Shown piece after piece: positions 42,139 to 50,807 of a stretch of 64,000 nt of DNA. Location of the stretch: the NCBI GenBank assembly GCA_021793645.1, contig JAJYSJ010000005.1, positions 1 to 64,000 on the forward strand, in the 5' to 3' direction. Position 1 is the first letter of the stretch. The number at the start of each line of letters is the position of its first letter. This DNA comes from Bacillota bacterium. GTDB lineage: Bacteria > Bacillota > Sulfobacillia > JAJZYS01 > JAJYTV01. The translations under genes and the position numbers were made by a program. The notes beneath the pieces are model-generated. The model worked only from the letters and a program-made list of their open reading frames with translations. It was not told where the DNA came from and did no database searches.

Positions 42139-44283
42139 ATGCGTTTGAAGGTGTTCATGGTCGCGGCGCTCGCCAGCACCCTCATTGTCGCTGGATCTGG
42201 CAGTGCGCTCGCAAAGGGCGGTCACGGCCACTTCGAGGATCTCGGCAACGCACAGTGGGCAGCTTCGGCAATTGAGACGCTCTCCGCCCAGGGCCTGATC
42301 AACGGTCTCACGCCAACCCAGTTTCTTCCCCAGGACCCCGTCACCATCGGCCAACTCGCCGCGATCCTCCTCCGCTACAAGGGACAGTCGCGGCAGGGCG
42401 AATCGTTTGACGCCGAGGTGTCGCAGGCCCAGCAAGCCGGCATGTTGTCCGGTCTCGGCGGCGCTGTTGGGACCGGCGACGCGACGCGCGCCCAGGCGAT
42501 GACGATGATCATGGATGCACTGGGCGTAACGAGCCAGGGATCGAGCGCGCAGCCACAGATCCTGGGGCAGTTCCATGACGGCACGCTCGTGCCGGGATGG
42601 GCGCGCAACGCGATGGTACTCGCGGTGCAGCTTGGGTTCCTGGCGGGCTCGGGAGGGGATCTTCTTCCCCAAGGCTCCATCACCCGCGCGGAGCTCGCCG
42701 TGATCCTTCAGCGGGTCGAGGCTGACCTTGGCCTGCCCGCGAGTTCCTCGGCTACCGGCAACGCCTCCCCGGGGAGCGTCCATGCCGGCAGCGTCGCGGG
42801 TACGGTCTCGGCGATCGGCAACGGCCAGATCACGATCGCCGCTAGCGGCAACCAGGAAGACGACCAGGGCCAGACGGACAACGGGAACCTGCCGGCGGGA
42901 ACCTACTACCTGAGCCCAGGGGTCAAGGTGGTCGTCCCTGGCGAAGGGGCACACGGATCGGTCTCGCAGGTGCAGGTGGGAAACTTCGTGCGCCTCGTCG
43001 TCAGTCCGGGCGGCCTAGTGCACATGATCATCGTGCTTAGTCAGTCTGTGGGAGGCCCTGGCAATCCCTCGCAGGGTGTCCCGTCCGGCGCGTCAGCCTC
43101 GGAGACGGCGACCGGGATCGCGCTCAGCTGGACAGCGGTGACCGGCGCCGCGCAGTACCAGGTCCTCGAGTCGAGCGGCGGCGCGTACGCAGCGGTCCCG
43201 GCGGCGTACGGCGGGACCCCGACCGCGTCCGGCACGACGATCACGGGGCTCAGCGTCGGCACGGCCTACACCTTCGAGGTCGAGGCGATTCCCGCCCAAG
43301 GCAGCGCCTCCTCGCCCTCGTCTCCGTCGGCCGCGATCGAGTGGGGCGCAAGGCCCGGCACGACCGCGACAGTCACGACGACCACCTCCGGAAGCCTGGA
43401 GTGGCTCTCGATCGGCGTCCCCTACGACAAGGCCCTGAACCCTGCGAGCCTCGATACCGCGCTCGGCGACTACACGCTGATCGACACGGCTACCGGCCAG
43501 GAACTCGGCGTGGCGAACGTCTCCGTCAGCGGCAGCACCCTGACCATCGACACGGGCACCTACCCGATCGGCTACTTCTCGAACCAGGGTCAGGCGATCC
43601 GGGTCACGACCGCAAAGTCCGTCGTGACTGACCTCGCAGGCGCTCCGACGACGCCGGTCGACGCGAGCGGCACGTTCGGCGCCTCGATCCCCGGAAGCGT
43701 CTCGGCCTTGGAGGCGGCGACGGGCGTCAGCCTCGGCTGGACCCCCGTCTCGGGCGCCGCCTACTATCAGGTCCTCGCCTCCAGTGGCGGCAGCTACGGC
43801 CCCGTCGCGTCGACCGAGGGCGGCACGCCGAGTACCGCCGGGACCACGGTCACCGGCCTCAGCGCCGGCACGACCTACATGTTCGAGGTGGAGGCGGTCA
43901 ACGCCGCAGGCCAGGCCTCCGCGCCGTCGGCCCCCTCACCTGCGGTGGAGTGGGGCGCCCGCGCCGGCGCGACCGCAGCGGTCACGGTGAACGCGGCGGG
44001 CAGCGGCATCGAGTCCTTCACGATCACCATCACCTACGACAAGGCGCTGAGCGCCTCGAGCCTCGACACGACGCTCGGCGACTACACCGTGCTCGACGCG
44101 ACGACGCACCAGACCCTGTCCGCCGCGAGCGTCTCGGTGAGCGGCAACACGCTGGTGATCGAGACATCGCTCTACCCGACGATGTCCTTGTCGGACACCC
44201 TGCAGGTCACGACCGCGAAGTCCGTGGTGAGTGACAGCGTCGGCGCCCCGACCGCGCCGATCAGCGCCACGGGCACGCTCTAG
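42139..44283 (+). CDS. S-layer homology protein with duplicated Fn3/Ig-like modules
   Basis: 714 residues from ATG 42139, seven to eight bases after GGGAGG; the in-frame ATG at 42109 has no site. A signal peptide (AALASTLIVAGSGSALA, cut near residue 26) precedes three SLH-type repeats (HFEDLGNAQWAASAIETLSAQGLINGL, SQAQQAGMLSGLGGAVGTGDATRAQA, LAVQLGFLAGSGGDLLPQGSITRAEL), which bind pyruvylated secondary wall polymer. A beta domain follows (GTVSAIGNGQITIAASG). Two tandem modules come last, each a fibronectin-III-like unit plus an Ig-like unit. The protein should be displayed on the cell surface. Two terminators follow. Confidence 0.88.
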   Translation: MRLKVFMVAALASTLIVAGSGSALAKGGHGHFEDLGNAQWAASAIETLSAQGLINGLTPTQFLPQDPVTIGQLAAILLRYKGQSRQGESFDAEVSQAQQAGMLSGLGGAVGTGDATRAQAMTMIMDALGVTSQGSSAQPQILGQFHDGTLVPGWARNAMVLAVQLGFLAGSGGDLLPQGSITRAELAVILQRVEADLGLPASSSATGNASPGSVHAGSVAGTVSAIGNGQITIAASGNQEDDQGQTDNGNLPAGTYYLSPGVKVVVPGEGAHGSVSQVQVGNFVRLVVSPGGLVHMIIVLSQSVGGPGNPSQGVPSGASASETATGIALSWTAVTGAAQYQVLESSGGAYAAVPAAYGGTPTASGTTITGLSVGTAYTFEVEAIPAQGSASSPSSPSAAIEWGARPGTTATVTTTTSGSLEWLSIGVPYDKALNPASLDTALGDYTLIDTATGQELGVANVSVSGSTLTIDTGTYPIGYFSNQGQAIRVTTAKSVVTDLAGAPTTPVDASGTFGASIPGSVSALEAATGVSLGWTPVSGAAYYQVLASSGGSYGPVASTEGGTPSTAGTTVTGLSAGTTYMFEVEAVNAAGQASAPSAPSPAVEWGARAGATAAVTVNAAGSGIESFTITITYDKALSASSLDTTLGDYTVLDATTHQTLSAASVSVSGNTLVIETSLYPTMSLSDTLQVTTAKSVVSDSVGAPTAPISATGTL
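43084..43680 (+). repeat. Tandem module 1 in the SLH protein
   Basis: Fn3-like part: SASETATGIALSWTAVTGAAQYQVLESSGGAY to AIEWGARPG. Ig-like part: YDKALNPASLDTALGDYTLIDTATGQEL to TAKSVVTDLAGAPTTP. It closely repeats at 43690-44283, about 600 bases per unit. Confidence 0.75.
43690..44283 (+). repeat. Tandem module 2 in the SLH protein
   Basis: Same two parts as module 1: GVSLGWTPVSGAAYYQVLASSGGSYG to AVEWGARAG, then YDKALSASSLDTTLGDYTVLDATTHQTL to TAKSVVSDSVGAPTAP. The DNA is similar as well as the protein, so the duplication is fairly recent. Confidence 0.75.
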
Positions 44284-44288
44284 AAGGT

Positions 44289-44320
44289 GCGCCGCCGCCC
44301 ACAGGTCAGGGCGGCGGTGC
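44289..44320 (+). terminator. Terminator of the SLH gene
   Basis: Twelve-base arms (44289-44300 and 44309-44320, one mismatch) around an eight-base loop, directly after the SLH stop. Confidence 0.55.
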
Positions 44321-44334
44321 AGGGCATGAAAGAG

Positions 44335-44376
44335 GAGGGCGCGGGCAGCGGGAGAACTTCCGCTGCCCGCGCCCTC
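44335..44376 (-). terminator. Terminator of the sigma/anti-sigma operon
   Basis: Seventeen-base perfect arms (44335-44351 and 44360-44376), ending seven bases from the anti-sigma stop on the minus strand. With the previous hairpin it separates two convergent transcripts. Confidence 0.6.
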
Positions 44377-44382
44377 TCGCGG

Positions 44383-45678
44383 TCATGGCGCAGTCCGGGC
44401 GGATGCGAGCGGCACCGTCACGCGCCAAGGGCCCTGCACCACGACCTGCGGGTTCGCCATGCCGAGCGATACCCACCAATCGCCCTGCGGGACCGCAAGC
44501 GTCATGGTGCGGATGGCGCCGCCCCGCGAGAGCGTCCAGGTCATCGCGCCGGCCGCCGCCCGATTGATGGACAAGAACCCCGGATCCGCCAGGGCAGCGG
44601 TCCCGGAGTCCCGCAGCGTCAGGCGGATGCGGTTGCCGGAGAGGCGCTGCACCTTCGTGATGTGCGCCGTCGCCGGCCCGACCGCCAGGGACTTCCCGAT
44701 CGCGAGACTGCCGCTCGGCGGCACGGGGATCTTGACGGAGACGCTGCCCTGCAGCTGGATCTCCACCGAAGGCACGACGAGCTGTGCGCTCTTCGCGCTG
44801 GGCGGCAGCACCGGCGCGGAGTAGGCCTGGATCGGCCCGCCGAAGTTGGGAACGGCGTGCAGCGCGAAGCTGCGCCCTGCGCCGACCAGCTTCAGCGGGC
44901 GGTTCCACCCCCCGAAGCCGATGGCCCGGGTGCCCGCCGGCGTGCGCGTCGCGAGCAGCGTGAGCAGCGCCTCCGCCCCGTGGCGCGTCGCCTGGACCGC
45001 GAGCGTGATGCCGTGCGCCCGCGCCGCGGGAAGCTGCGCCGCGGCGGGAAGGTCCGACGCCGCGACGAGCGGCAGCACGACCCGCACCGTCGGCTCCAGC
45101 GGCAGGATGAGCGTCACGGGGCCGGCGGGGTCCCGCAGCGCCGGGAAGTCGAAGCCCCCCGTGCCGATGCTTGGGCTGCCGAGGCCGAAGGCCCAGGAGC
45201 CAGTCGATGCGCGGTAGACGCGCCCCCGTGCGTCCTCGAGCCGCACGCCGCCCGCAGGCATCTGCACGTCGGGTCCGACGATCGAGAAGAGCACCTCGGT
45301 TCCCGAGCGGCTCGCGAGGACGCCGGTCACGTAGATCGTGTCGTACCCCGTCGCGACCCGGACGGTGTGGGCCAACGCGCGCTCGCCAGCGACGGTCGCC
45401 TGCAGGCCGAAGCCCGGCACGAAGCGTAGTAGCCCCCGCATGAAGCCGCTGCCGGCGGGGGTCGCGATCGCGAGCGCGGCGATGGCGGCCGCGGCGACCC
45501 AGGGCCAGGCGCGTCGCCTCCGCACGGTACTGGGTCCCTCTGCGCCAGCGGCGGCCTGCAGCACGCGGGCGCGGATCCGCGCGGCCGCAGCCGCGTCCGG
45601 CGATGGGGCATCCCGCAGCGCGACCTCCGCGAGATCGTCCGGCAGCCCGACCGACTGCAGTCTCCTATCGAGCGCCAC
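44383..45678 (-). CDS. Probable membrane anti-sigma factor with large extracytoplasmic domain
   Basis: 431 residues from GTG 45678, eight bases after GGGAGG. A short cytoplasmic part (~50 residues) precedes one membrane helix (PWVAAAAIAALAIATPAG, about 59-76). About 350 residues follow outside the cell, in beta-rich domains resembling DUF4179-type sensor regions (VRVATGYDTIYVTGVLASRSGTEVLFSIVGPD, VTLILPLEPTVRVVLPLV, VEIQLQGSVSVKIPV). The gene overlaps the ECF sigma gene by 14 bases, the usual layout of a sigma/anti-sigma pair. The assignment rests on topology and context. I see no ZAS zinc motif (HxxxCxxC). Confidence 0.68.
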   Translation of the reverse strand: MALDRRLQSVGLPDDLAEVALRDAPSPDAAAAARIRARVLQAAAGAEGPSTVRRRRAWPWVAAAAIAALAIATPAGSGFMRGLLRFVPGFGLQATVAGERALAHTVRVATGYDTIYVTGVLASRSGTEVLFSIVGPDVQMPAGGVRLEDARGRVYRASTGSWAFGLGSPSIGTGGFDFPALRDPAGPVTLILPLEPTVRVVLPLVAASDLPAAAQLPAARAHGITLAVQATRHGAEALLTLLATRTPAGTRAIGFGGWNRPLKLVGAGRSFALHAVPNFGGPIQAYSAPVLPPSAKSAQLVVPSVEIQLQGSVSVKIPVPPSGSLAIGKSLAVGPATAHITKVQRLSGNRIRLTLRDSGTAALADPGFLSINRAAAGAMTWTLSRGGAIRTMTLAVPQGDWWVSLGMANPQVVVQGPWRVTVPLASARTAP

Positions 45679-46237
45679 GTTCGCCACCTCCCTTCGCGTC
45701 GTCTCTCTGCCCGAGCAGCCTGCGCAGCGTCTGCCACGCCCGCCATAGCCTCGTGTCGACGGCGCGGCGCGTGAGCCCCAAGGCCTGCGCGAGTCCTGTG
45801 ATCTCCTCGCCCAGGAAGTAGCGCCGGTAGATGATCTCCTGGTCGAGCGGCGCGAGCTTCGCGAGCGCATCCTGCACCCGCGCCCGCTCCTCCTTCGCCG
45901 CGAACGCCTCGAAAGGGTCTGGCGGACCAAGGTCCCGCCAGAGCGGCAGCGGCCGCTCCCAGCGCCGGGTCCTGCGCTGGTGCTCGAGCGCCGCGTACTT
46001 CGCGTGCATCAAAAGCCATGTGCGCAGCGGCGCGCGACCCGCATCGTAGCGTCCGACGCCGCGAAAGGCCGCGAGGAAGGCATCGGAAGTCGCCTCCTCG
46101 ATCTCCTCCGCCGCGCTGCCGGGCGGCAGCATGCGTGCGACGACGCCATAGACGTCTCGCATATAGCGCCCCAGGAGCTCCGCTAGCGCGGCGGGATCGC
46201 GGGCCAGAAGCCGCTGCAGGAGCTGCTCGTCGTCCAG
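45665..46237 (-). CDS. ECF-type RNA polymerase sigma factor, apparent CTG start
   Basis: 190 residues. Region 2 spans LLARDPAALAELLGRYMRDVYGVVARML and EIEEATSDAFLAAFRGVGRYDAGRAPLRTWLLMHAKYAALEHQRR. Region 4 is LAPLDQEIIYRRYFLGEEITGLAQALGLTRRAVDTRLWRAWQTLRRLL. ATG 46162 would remove the first region 2 helix. The frame opens after a TGA with GGAGGGG, then CTG at 46237 eight bases on. No ATG, GTG or TTG lies between the stop and Met 46162 at a suitable spot. It is transcribed divergently from a lipoprotein gene, a likely target. Confidence 0.82.
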   Translation of the reverse strand: MDDEQLLQRLLARDPAALAELLGRYMRDVYGVVARMLPPGSAAEEIEEATSDAFLAAFRGVGRYDAGRAPLRTWLLMHAKYAALEHQRRTRRWERPLPLWRDLGPPDPFEAFAAKEERARVQDALAKLAPLDQEIIYRRYFLGEEITGLAQALGLTRRAVDTRLWRAWQTLRRLLGQRDDAKGGGERGAR

Positions 46238-46353
46238 CGCCGGATCCCCTCCTCACCCTGACTACGGAACGGGGCCGCCGTTTCTCTCAAGGATGGCAGA
46301 CTGCCAGGATCTGTATCGACGCGTGGCGAACGCTCGCGCAGGAGGTGTCGGTG

Positions 46354-46941
46354 ATGGAAAGGCGCCGGATGGCGGCTTTGGCTGTCACGACGGCGATGGT
46401 GGTTGCGGGCTGCGGCGCCCTGCAGGGCATACCTCCGCCGCCGCCCGGCGCCCCCGTCATGCGCGCCGGGAACGCGCCGACCGTCTACAAGGTGCCCGGT
46501 TCCAAACCATACAAGGGCAAGCTGCCCTTCCGCATGCTCTGGCCGAAGGCGGAGGGCTACAACTGCAACCTCGCGATCTACTCCCCGGGCTCGGTGCAGC
46601 AGCAGCAGGACACCGCGCAGCAGTCGGGCACCTCGTCGGTGCAGGTGACCCTCACCCGCCCTGCCTCCGTCGAGGTCGTCTGCTTCCCGATCGTGGGCAG
46701 CACCGCGATCGTGTACGTGCATGAGGTACCGGGGGACGTTCCAGGCGTCCTGGCTCCCCCGGCGCCGAGCTTCCACAAGGTGCGCCTTGGCGGAGTGGCG
46801 GCGCAGGAAGGTCAGGTCACCTCGTCTGACGGGCAGGTGTCCCGCATGCTCATGTTCTCGCGCGGGAGCCTTGCGGTCACGGTGGGAGGTTCCGCACCTT
46901 GGGCCCTCTTACGCGAGATCGCCCTCTCGCTGCACCTCTAG
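46354..46941 (+). CDS. Small lipoprotein, unknown function
   Basis: 195 residues from ATG 46354, six bases after GGAGGTG. Lipobox VVAGCGAL (Cys21) follows a short basic start and hydrophobic stretch. A Pro-rich linker (IPPPPPGAP) leads to a beta-rich domain with a few Cys (GYNCNLAIY, VEVVCFPIVG) and a Q-rich loop (SVQQQQDTAQQSG). It should be on the outer face of the membrane. It is divergent from the ECF sigma gene with a 116-base gap, and so may belong to its regulon. Confidence 0.7.
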   Translation: MERRRMAALAVTTAMVVAGCGALQGIPPPPPGAPVMRAGNAPTVYKVPGSKPYKGKLPFRMLWPKAEGYNCNLAIYSPGSVQQQQDTAQQSGTSSVQVTLTRPASVEVVCFPIVGSTAIVYVHEVPGDVPGVLAPPAPSFHKVRLGGVAAQEGQVTSSDGQVSRMLMFSRGSLAVTVGGSAPWALLREIALSLHL

Positions 46942-46946
46942 GTCCC

Positions 46947-47480
46947 TTACCAGACGCGTTGGACTGCAGCGGTACCTTGGCTCTGTGTGATGACGTAGCA
47001 GTCGGGGTTCTCGAGCGTCGCCCACGCGTCAAAGCCAAAGGAGGCGTCGAAGGAGCGCAGGATGAGCGCCATCAGGCCGCCGTGCGTGACGACGGCGGCC
47101 GCGTCACATGCGCCCTCCGAGACCTCGCCCAGCGCCTGTAGGCCACGGGCCGTCGCCGCACGGCTCGTCTCGCCGCCCGCGTAGGAGAGGTCTGGGTCCT
47201 CGAAGGTGCGGCGCAGCGCCGCTTGCCAGTCTGGGAGCGGCCGTTGGCTGAGGACCCGTTCCGCGAGCCTCGGATCGAGCCGCACCTCGAGCCCGAGCCG
47301 CTGGGCGAGCGGGGTTGCGCTGCTTCTCGCACGAAGATACGGGCTCGAGGCGATCGCGCCGATCCCCTTCTCTGCAAGAACGTCCGCCAGCCAGTCCGCT
47401 TGCGCTTCCCCTCCTGGGGTCAACGGCGAGTCCGCTGCCTGCCCCGTTGCCGCGCAGTGCCGCACGACATAGATCTTCAC
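46947..47480 (-). CDS. Histidine phosphatase family protein (SixA/PhoE-like)
   Basis: 177 residues from GTG 47480, with AGGGCGA upstream. The phosphatase motifs are VVRHCAATGQAADSPLTPGG (RHC in place of the usual RHG), an arginine in IASSPYLRARSSATPLA, and the second His in AAVVTHGGLMALILRSF. It overlaps the end of the P1 peptidase gene by four bases (GTGA), suggesting coupling. Substrate unknown: small phosphate ester or phosphohistidine. Confidence 0.83.
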   Translation of the reverse strand: MKIYVVRHCAATGQAADSPLTPGGEAQADWLADVLAEKGIGAIASSPYLRARSSATPLAQRLGLEVRLDPRLAERVLSQRPLPDWQAALRRTFEDPDLSYAGGETSRAATARGLQALGEVSEGACDAAAVVTHGGLMALILRSFDASFGFDAWATLENPDCYVITQSQGTAAVQRVW

Positions 47481-48541
47481 GCGTCGCCCTTTGGCGCAGG
47501 CTCCGGCTGCAGTAGGGCGATCGTCTCCTCGATCGGCAGCGCGAGTACGACGCGTCCCTCGCGCCCGATGGTCGTTTGCGCCTGAAAGAGGGAGTTGAGG
47601 ATCGCCTCCTCGGTCGCCTCTGCGACGGCGTGGAAGGCGTCCGTCGCGAGCCTCCCGCCGTCCGCGTAAGCGGGCCGCGCGCTCTCCGCCGTGGAGAAGG
47701 CGATCGCGATGTCCCCGCTGCCGTGCGATGCGACCGATCCGATGCGGGCGAGGCCGAACGCCGTGCGGGCCGCCAGGCGCCGCAAGGCCAGCGCATCCCA
47801 GGGAAGGTCCGTGGCCACGACGAGGATGATCGACCCGTCCTGCGGCAGGAAGTCGTCGGGACGGAGATGCCGTCCCACCGGCACGCCGAGGACTGTGAGG
47901 TCTTCCGGACCGCCGAAGTTCGAGAGCACCAGGACGCCAACGGTGTAGTCGCTGCGCGGCACATGGCGCGACGCGGTTCCGATGCCGCCTTTCCAGCCGC
48001 AGCAGCGCATGCCCGTGCCTGCCCCGACCGCCCCCTCCGGGACCGGGCCATCGCTCGCGTTCTCGATCGCCGCGATCACGTGGTGCGGGCGCACCGGGAG
48101 GTCCCGCTGCGCATTCAGGTAGCCGTCGTTGCACTCCCCGACGATCACGTTGGGCGTCGGCAGCGTGTCGCCGACGCGCTCGTCGCGCGCTATCAGGTAG
48201 CGCACGCCTCCTTCCAGCGCAGCCCCCACGCCGAAGGTGTTCGTCAAGAGGATCGGCGACTCCAGCTCGCCGAGTTCGTCGAGCTGCACAAGCCCCGCCG
48301 TCTTGCCGAATCCGTTGATCAGGTGACTCGCCGCGCAGAGCTTCTGTTGGAAGAGGTCGCCCCCGTGCGGCAGGATCGCGGTCACGCCGGTGCAGACGGA
48401 ATCCGGGTAGCCGGTGCGTGCGTTCAGCGTGACATGGCCGACCCGCACGCCCGGAACATCGGTGATGGCGTTGCGCCTTCCGGTCTCGATCGTGCCGATC
48501 GGCACACCGAGGTCGCGCAGCCGCGCGCGGTCTAGCGACAC
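47477..48541 (-). CDS. P1 family (DmpA/BapA-like) autoprocessing aminopeptidase
   Basis: 354 residues from GTG 48541, seven bases after GGGAGG; ATG 48547 is also possible but lies one base from the site. Motifs of the S58 family: GRRNAITDVPGVRVGHVTL, GVTAILPHGGDLFQQKLCAASHLINGFGKTAGLVQLDELG, NTFGVGAALEGG, ECNDGYLN and GAVGAGTGMRCCGWKGGIGTASR near the autocleavage site. Members are Ntn-like enzymes that cleave themselves and then act as aminopeptidases, some on D- or beta-amino acids. Confidence 0.88.
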   Translation of the reverse strand: MSLDRARLRDLGVPIGTIETGRRNAITDVPGVRVGHVTLNARTGYPDSVCTGVTAILPHGGDLFQQKLCAASHLINGFGKTAGLVQLDELGELESPILLTNTFGVGAALEGGVRYLIARDERVGDTLPTPNVIVGECNDGYLNAQRDLPVRPHHVIAAIENASDGPVPEGAVGAGTGMRCCGWKGGIGTASRHVPRSDYTVGVLVLSNFGGPEDLTVLGVPVGRHLRPDDFLPQDGSIILVVATDLPWDALALRRLAARTAFGLARIGSVASHGSGDIAIAFSTAESARPAYADGGRLATDAFHAVAEATEEAILNSLFQAQTTIGREGRVVLALPIEETIALLQPEPAPKGDA

Positions 48542-48565
48542 GTTCATTCCTCCCGCAGTGCGACA

Positions 48566-48597
48566 GGGGCTCTGCCGAATCGCTTCGGCAGAGCCCC
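48566..48597 (-). terminator. Terminator after the SUF-Rrf2 operon
   Basis: Perfect 14-bp arms (48566-48579 and 48584-48597) with a four-base loop, 25 bases beyond the Rrf2 stop on the minus strand. Confidence 0.6.
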
Positions 48598-48621
48598 CTG
48601 GGAATTCCTTCGATTTAGTTG

Positions 48622-49047
48622 TTAGTTGGCTACGCTCGGCACCGGAGCTCCGGCTGCCTCGGCGAGGGTCATCCTCCCGAGTGCGTCCTCGATCGAGGAC
48701 TGGACCCTTTGCCACACCAGCCGCGTCTGGCAGCCATCCTCACGCACGCATCCGGGCCCTTCTTCAATCAGGCACTCCATCGGAGCAAGCGAACCCTCGA
48801 GCAGCCGCACGACGTCACCAACGACGATGTCTTGCGGACCCCGCGCGAGGCGATATCCACCCTTCGCCCCCCGCACGCTGCTAACGAAGCCAGCGCGGCG
48901 GAGTTCCACGAAGATCTGCTCAAGGTACTGTTCCGAAATGTTTTCCTCTTCAGCGATGACGCGCAGCGGTACAGGCAGAGCGTTGTCGCGGTGGGCCAAC
49001 GCGACGAGCGCCCTGAGCCCATATTCGCTGCGAGAAGAAAGACGCAT
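48622..49047 (-). CDS. Rrf2 family regulator at the end of the SUF operon
   Basis: 141 residues. The winged helix starts MRLSSRSEYGLRALVALAHRDNALPVPLRVIAEEENISEQYLEQIFVELRRAGFVSSVRGAKGGYRLAR, and the sensor loop has three cysteines in ECLIEEGPGCVREDGCQTR, the number and place expected for a [2Fe-2S]-binding IscR-like protein. Being the last gene of the suf cluster, it probably controls it by feedback. It is only distantly related to the other Rrf2 protein at 23794-24237. Confidence 0.9.
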   Translation of the reverse strand: MRLSSRSEYGLRALVALAHRDNALPVPLRVIAEEENISEQYLEQIFVELRRAGFVSSVRGAKGGYRLARGPQDIVVGDVVRLLEGSLAPMECLIEEGPGCVREDGCQTRLVWQRVQSSIEDALGRMTLAEAAGAPVPSVAN

Positions 49048-49065
49048 GGCGGATCCCCCCCCTCG

Positions 49066-49395
49066 TCAGTAGTCCTCGTCTTCGTCGTCTTCAAGGCCGA
49101 CGAAGACTTGGCCGTCGCGGATCTCGACCGGGTGCACCGCCACCGGCGCAGTCACGGGCAGGCGAACCGGCTTGCCCGTCGGGATGTCGAACTGTCCACC
49201 GTGCAAGGGGCAGGTGACGATGCGCCCATCGACGCTACCCGCTGACAGCGATGCCATCGCGTGGCTGCACGTGTCGTCGATACAGTAGATCTCGTCCCCT
49301 ACCCGGAAGAAGGCGAGACGCTCACCAGCCACTTCGCGAAGCGTTCCGCGCCCTTCAGTAATCTCCTGCTCCAGCGCCACTGCAAAGTACTCCAC
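49066..49395 (-). CDS. Rieske [2Fe-2S] ferredoxin-like protein
   Basis: 109 residues with the two cluster-binding boxes: CSHAMASLS (C-x-H) and CPLHGGQFD (C-x2-H), spaced as in dioxygenase-type Rieske ferredoxins, then a proline-rich strand and an acidic tail (LEDDEDEDY). It lies 11 bases after sufB and 18 before the Rrf2 gene. It may be an electron-transfer partner for cluster assembly; that is inference. Confidence 0.9.
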   Translation of the reverse strand: MEYFAVALEQEITEGRGTLREVAGERLAFFRVGDEIYCIDDTCSHAMASLSAGSVDGRIVTCPLHGGQFDIPTGKPVRLPVTAPVAVHPVEIRDGQVFVGLEDDEDEDY

Positions 49396-49406
49396 CGAGG
49401 ATCCTC

Positions 49407-50807
49407 CTAGCCGACGGAACCGACCATCTCCAGCTTGATCAGCCGGTTCATTTCTACGGCGTACTCCATCGGCAGTTCCTTCGTGAACGGCTCGATGAAG
49501 CCCATCACGATCATGCGGGTTGCTTCCTCCTCGGTGAGGCCACGGCTCTTGAGGTAGAAAAGCTGCTCATCGGAGACCTTCGAGACAGTCGCCTCGTGCT
49601 CCATCGTCACGCGGTTGTCGAGCACTTCGTTGACCGGAATCGTGTCGGCCTTGGAGCCGTCGTCAAAGATCAGCGTGTCGCAGTTGACCTTCGCCTTCGA
49701 TCCCTTGACGTTTTCGCCGAAGTGGACGAGGCCGCGGTAGGTCGTGCGTCCGCCAGCGCGGGAAATGGACTTCGAGATGATCGTCGAGGTGGTGTTCGGT
49801 GCCAGGTGCATCGCCTTTGCGCCGGCGTCCTGGTGCTGGCCCTTGCCCGCAACCGCGATCGAGAGCACGTGGGCGTGTGCGCCCTCCCCGACCATGTAGA
49901 CCGAAGGGTACTTCATCGTCAGCTGAGATCCGATGTTGCCGTCGATCCACTCCATCGTCGCCCGCTCGTGCGCGACGGCGCGCTTCGTGACGAGGTTGAA
50001 TACGTTCGGCGCCCAGTTCTGGATCGTCGTGTAGCGGCAGCGGCCGCCCTTCTTGACCACGATCTCGACGACGGCCGAGTGCAGGCTGGACTCCGAGTAG
50101 ATCGGCGCCGTGCAGCCCTCGACGTAGTGCACCATGGCCTCTTCGTCGACGATGATCAGGGTGCGCTCGAACTGGCCCATCTGCGACGCGTTGATACGGA
50201 AGTAAGCCTGCAGCGGAACCTTCGCCTCGACGCCCTTCGGCACATAGATGAAGCTGCCGCCCGACCAGACCGCGGAGTTGAGCGCCGCGAACTTGTTGTC
50301 CTCCGGCGGAACGATTGTGCCGAAGTATTCGCGGAACAGATCTGGGTACTCGCGCAGCGCCGAGTCCGTGTCGAGGAAGACGATACCCATATCCTCGAGG
50401 TCCTTGCGGAGGTTGTGGTAGACGACCTCCGAGTCGTACTGGGCAGAGACGCCGGCGACGAACTTGCGCTCCGCCTCCGGGATCCCGAGCTTCTCGAAAG
50501 TGTCCTTGATTTCAGACGGGACATCCTCCCAGGTGCGGCCCTTCTGGTCCGAGGGGCGCACATAGTAGGTGATGTCGTCGAAGTTTAGGCTCTTGAGGCT
50601 TCCGCCCCAGTTCGGCATCGGCTTCTGCTGGAAGATCTCGAGGCTGCGCAGGCGGAACTCGCGCATCCAGTCGGGCTCTCCCTTCATCCGGGAGATCTCC
50701 TCGACGACCTCGCGACGCAGTCCCTTGCCAGTATTGAAGACAGAGATGTCCTTGTCGTGGAACCCGTACTGGTACTCCTCAACGCCGGTGATCTCAGGCT
50801 TGGACAT
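49407..50807 (-). CDS. sufB: Fe-S cluster assembly scaffold SufB
   Basis: 466 residues. Core of the SufBCD complex that builds new clusters. Landmarks are [20 protein letters not shown] at the start, [42 protein letters not shown] with the conserved Cys and [23 protein letters not shown], then [17 protein letters not shown] near the end. It overlaps sufU by 14 bases. Confidence 0.97.
   Translation of the reverse strand: MSKPEITGVEEYQYGFHDKDISVFNTGKGLRREVVEEISRMKGEPDWMREFRLRSLEIFQQKPMPNWGGSLKSLNFDDITYYVRPSDQKGRTWEDVPSEIKDTFEKLGIPEAERKFVAGVSAQYDSEVVYHNLRKDLEDMGIVFLDTDSALREYPDLFREYFGTIVPPEDNKFAALNSAVWSGGSFIYVPKGVEAKVPLQAYFRINASQMGQFERTLIIVDEEAMVHYVEGCTAPIYSESSLHSAVVEIVVKKGGRCRYTTIQNWAPNVFNLVTKRAVAHERATMEWIDGNIGSQLTMKYPSVYMVGEGAHAHVLSIAVAGKGQHQDAGAKAMHLAPNTTSTIISKSISRAGGRTTYRGLVHFGENVKGSKAKVNCDTLIFDDGSKADTIPVNEVLDNRVTMEHEATVSKVSDEQLFYLKSRGLTEEEATRMIVMGFIEPFTKELPMEYAVEMNRLIKLEMVGSVG

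Noticed and set aside
49596-50588. 330-residue plus-strand frame opposite sufB
   Set aside because: sufB is unmistakable; the frame is a GC-driven shadow.
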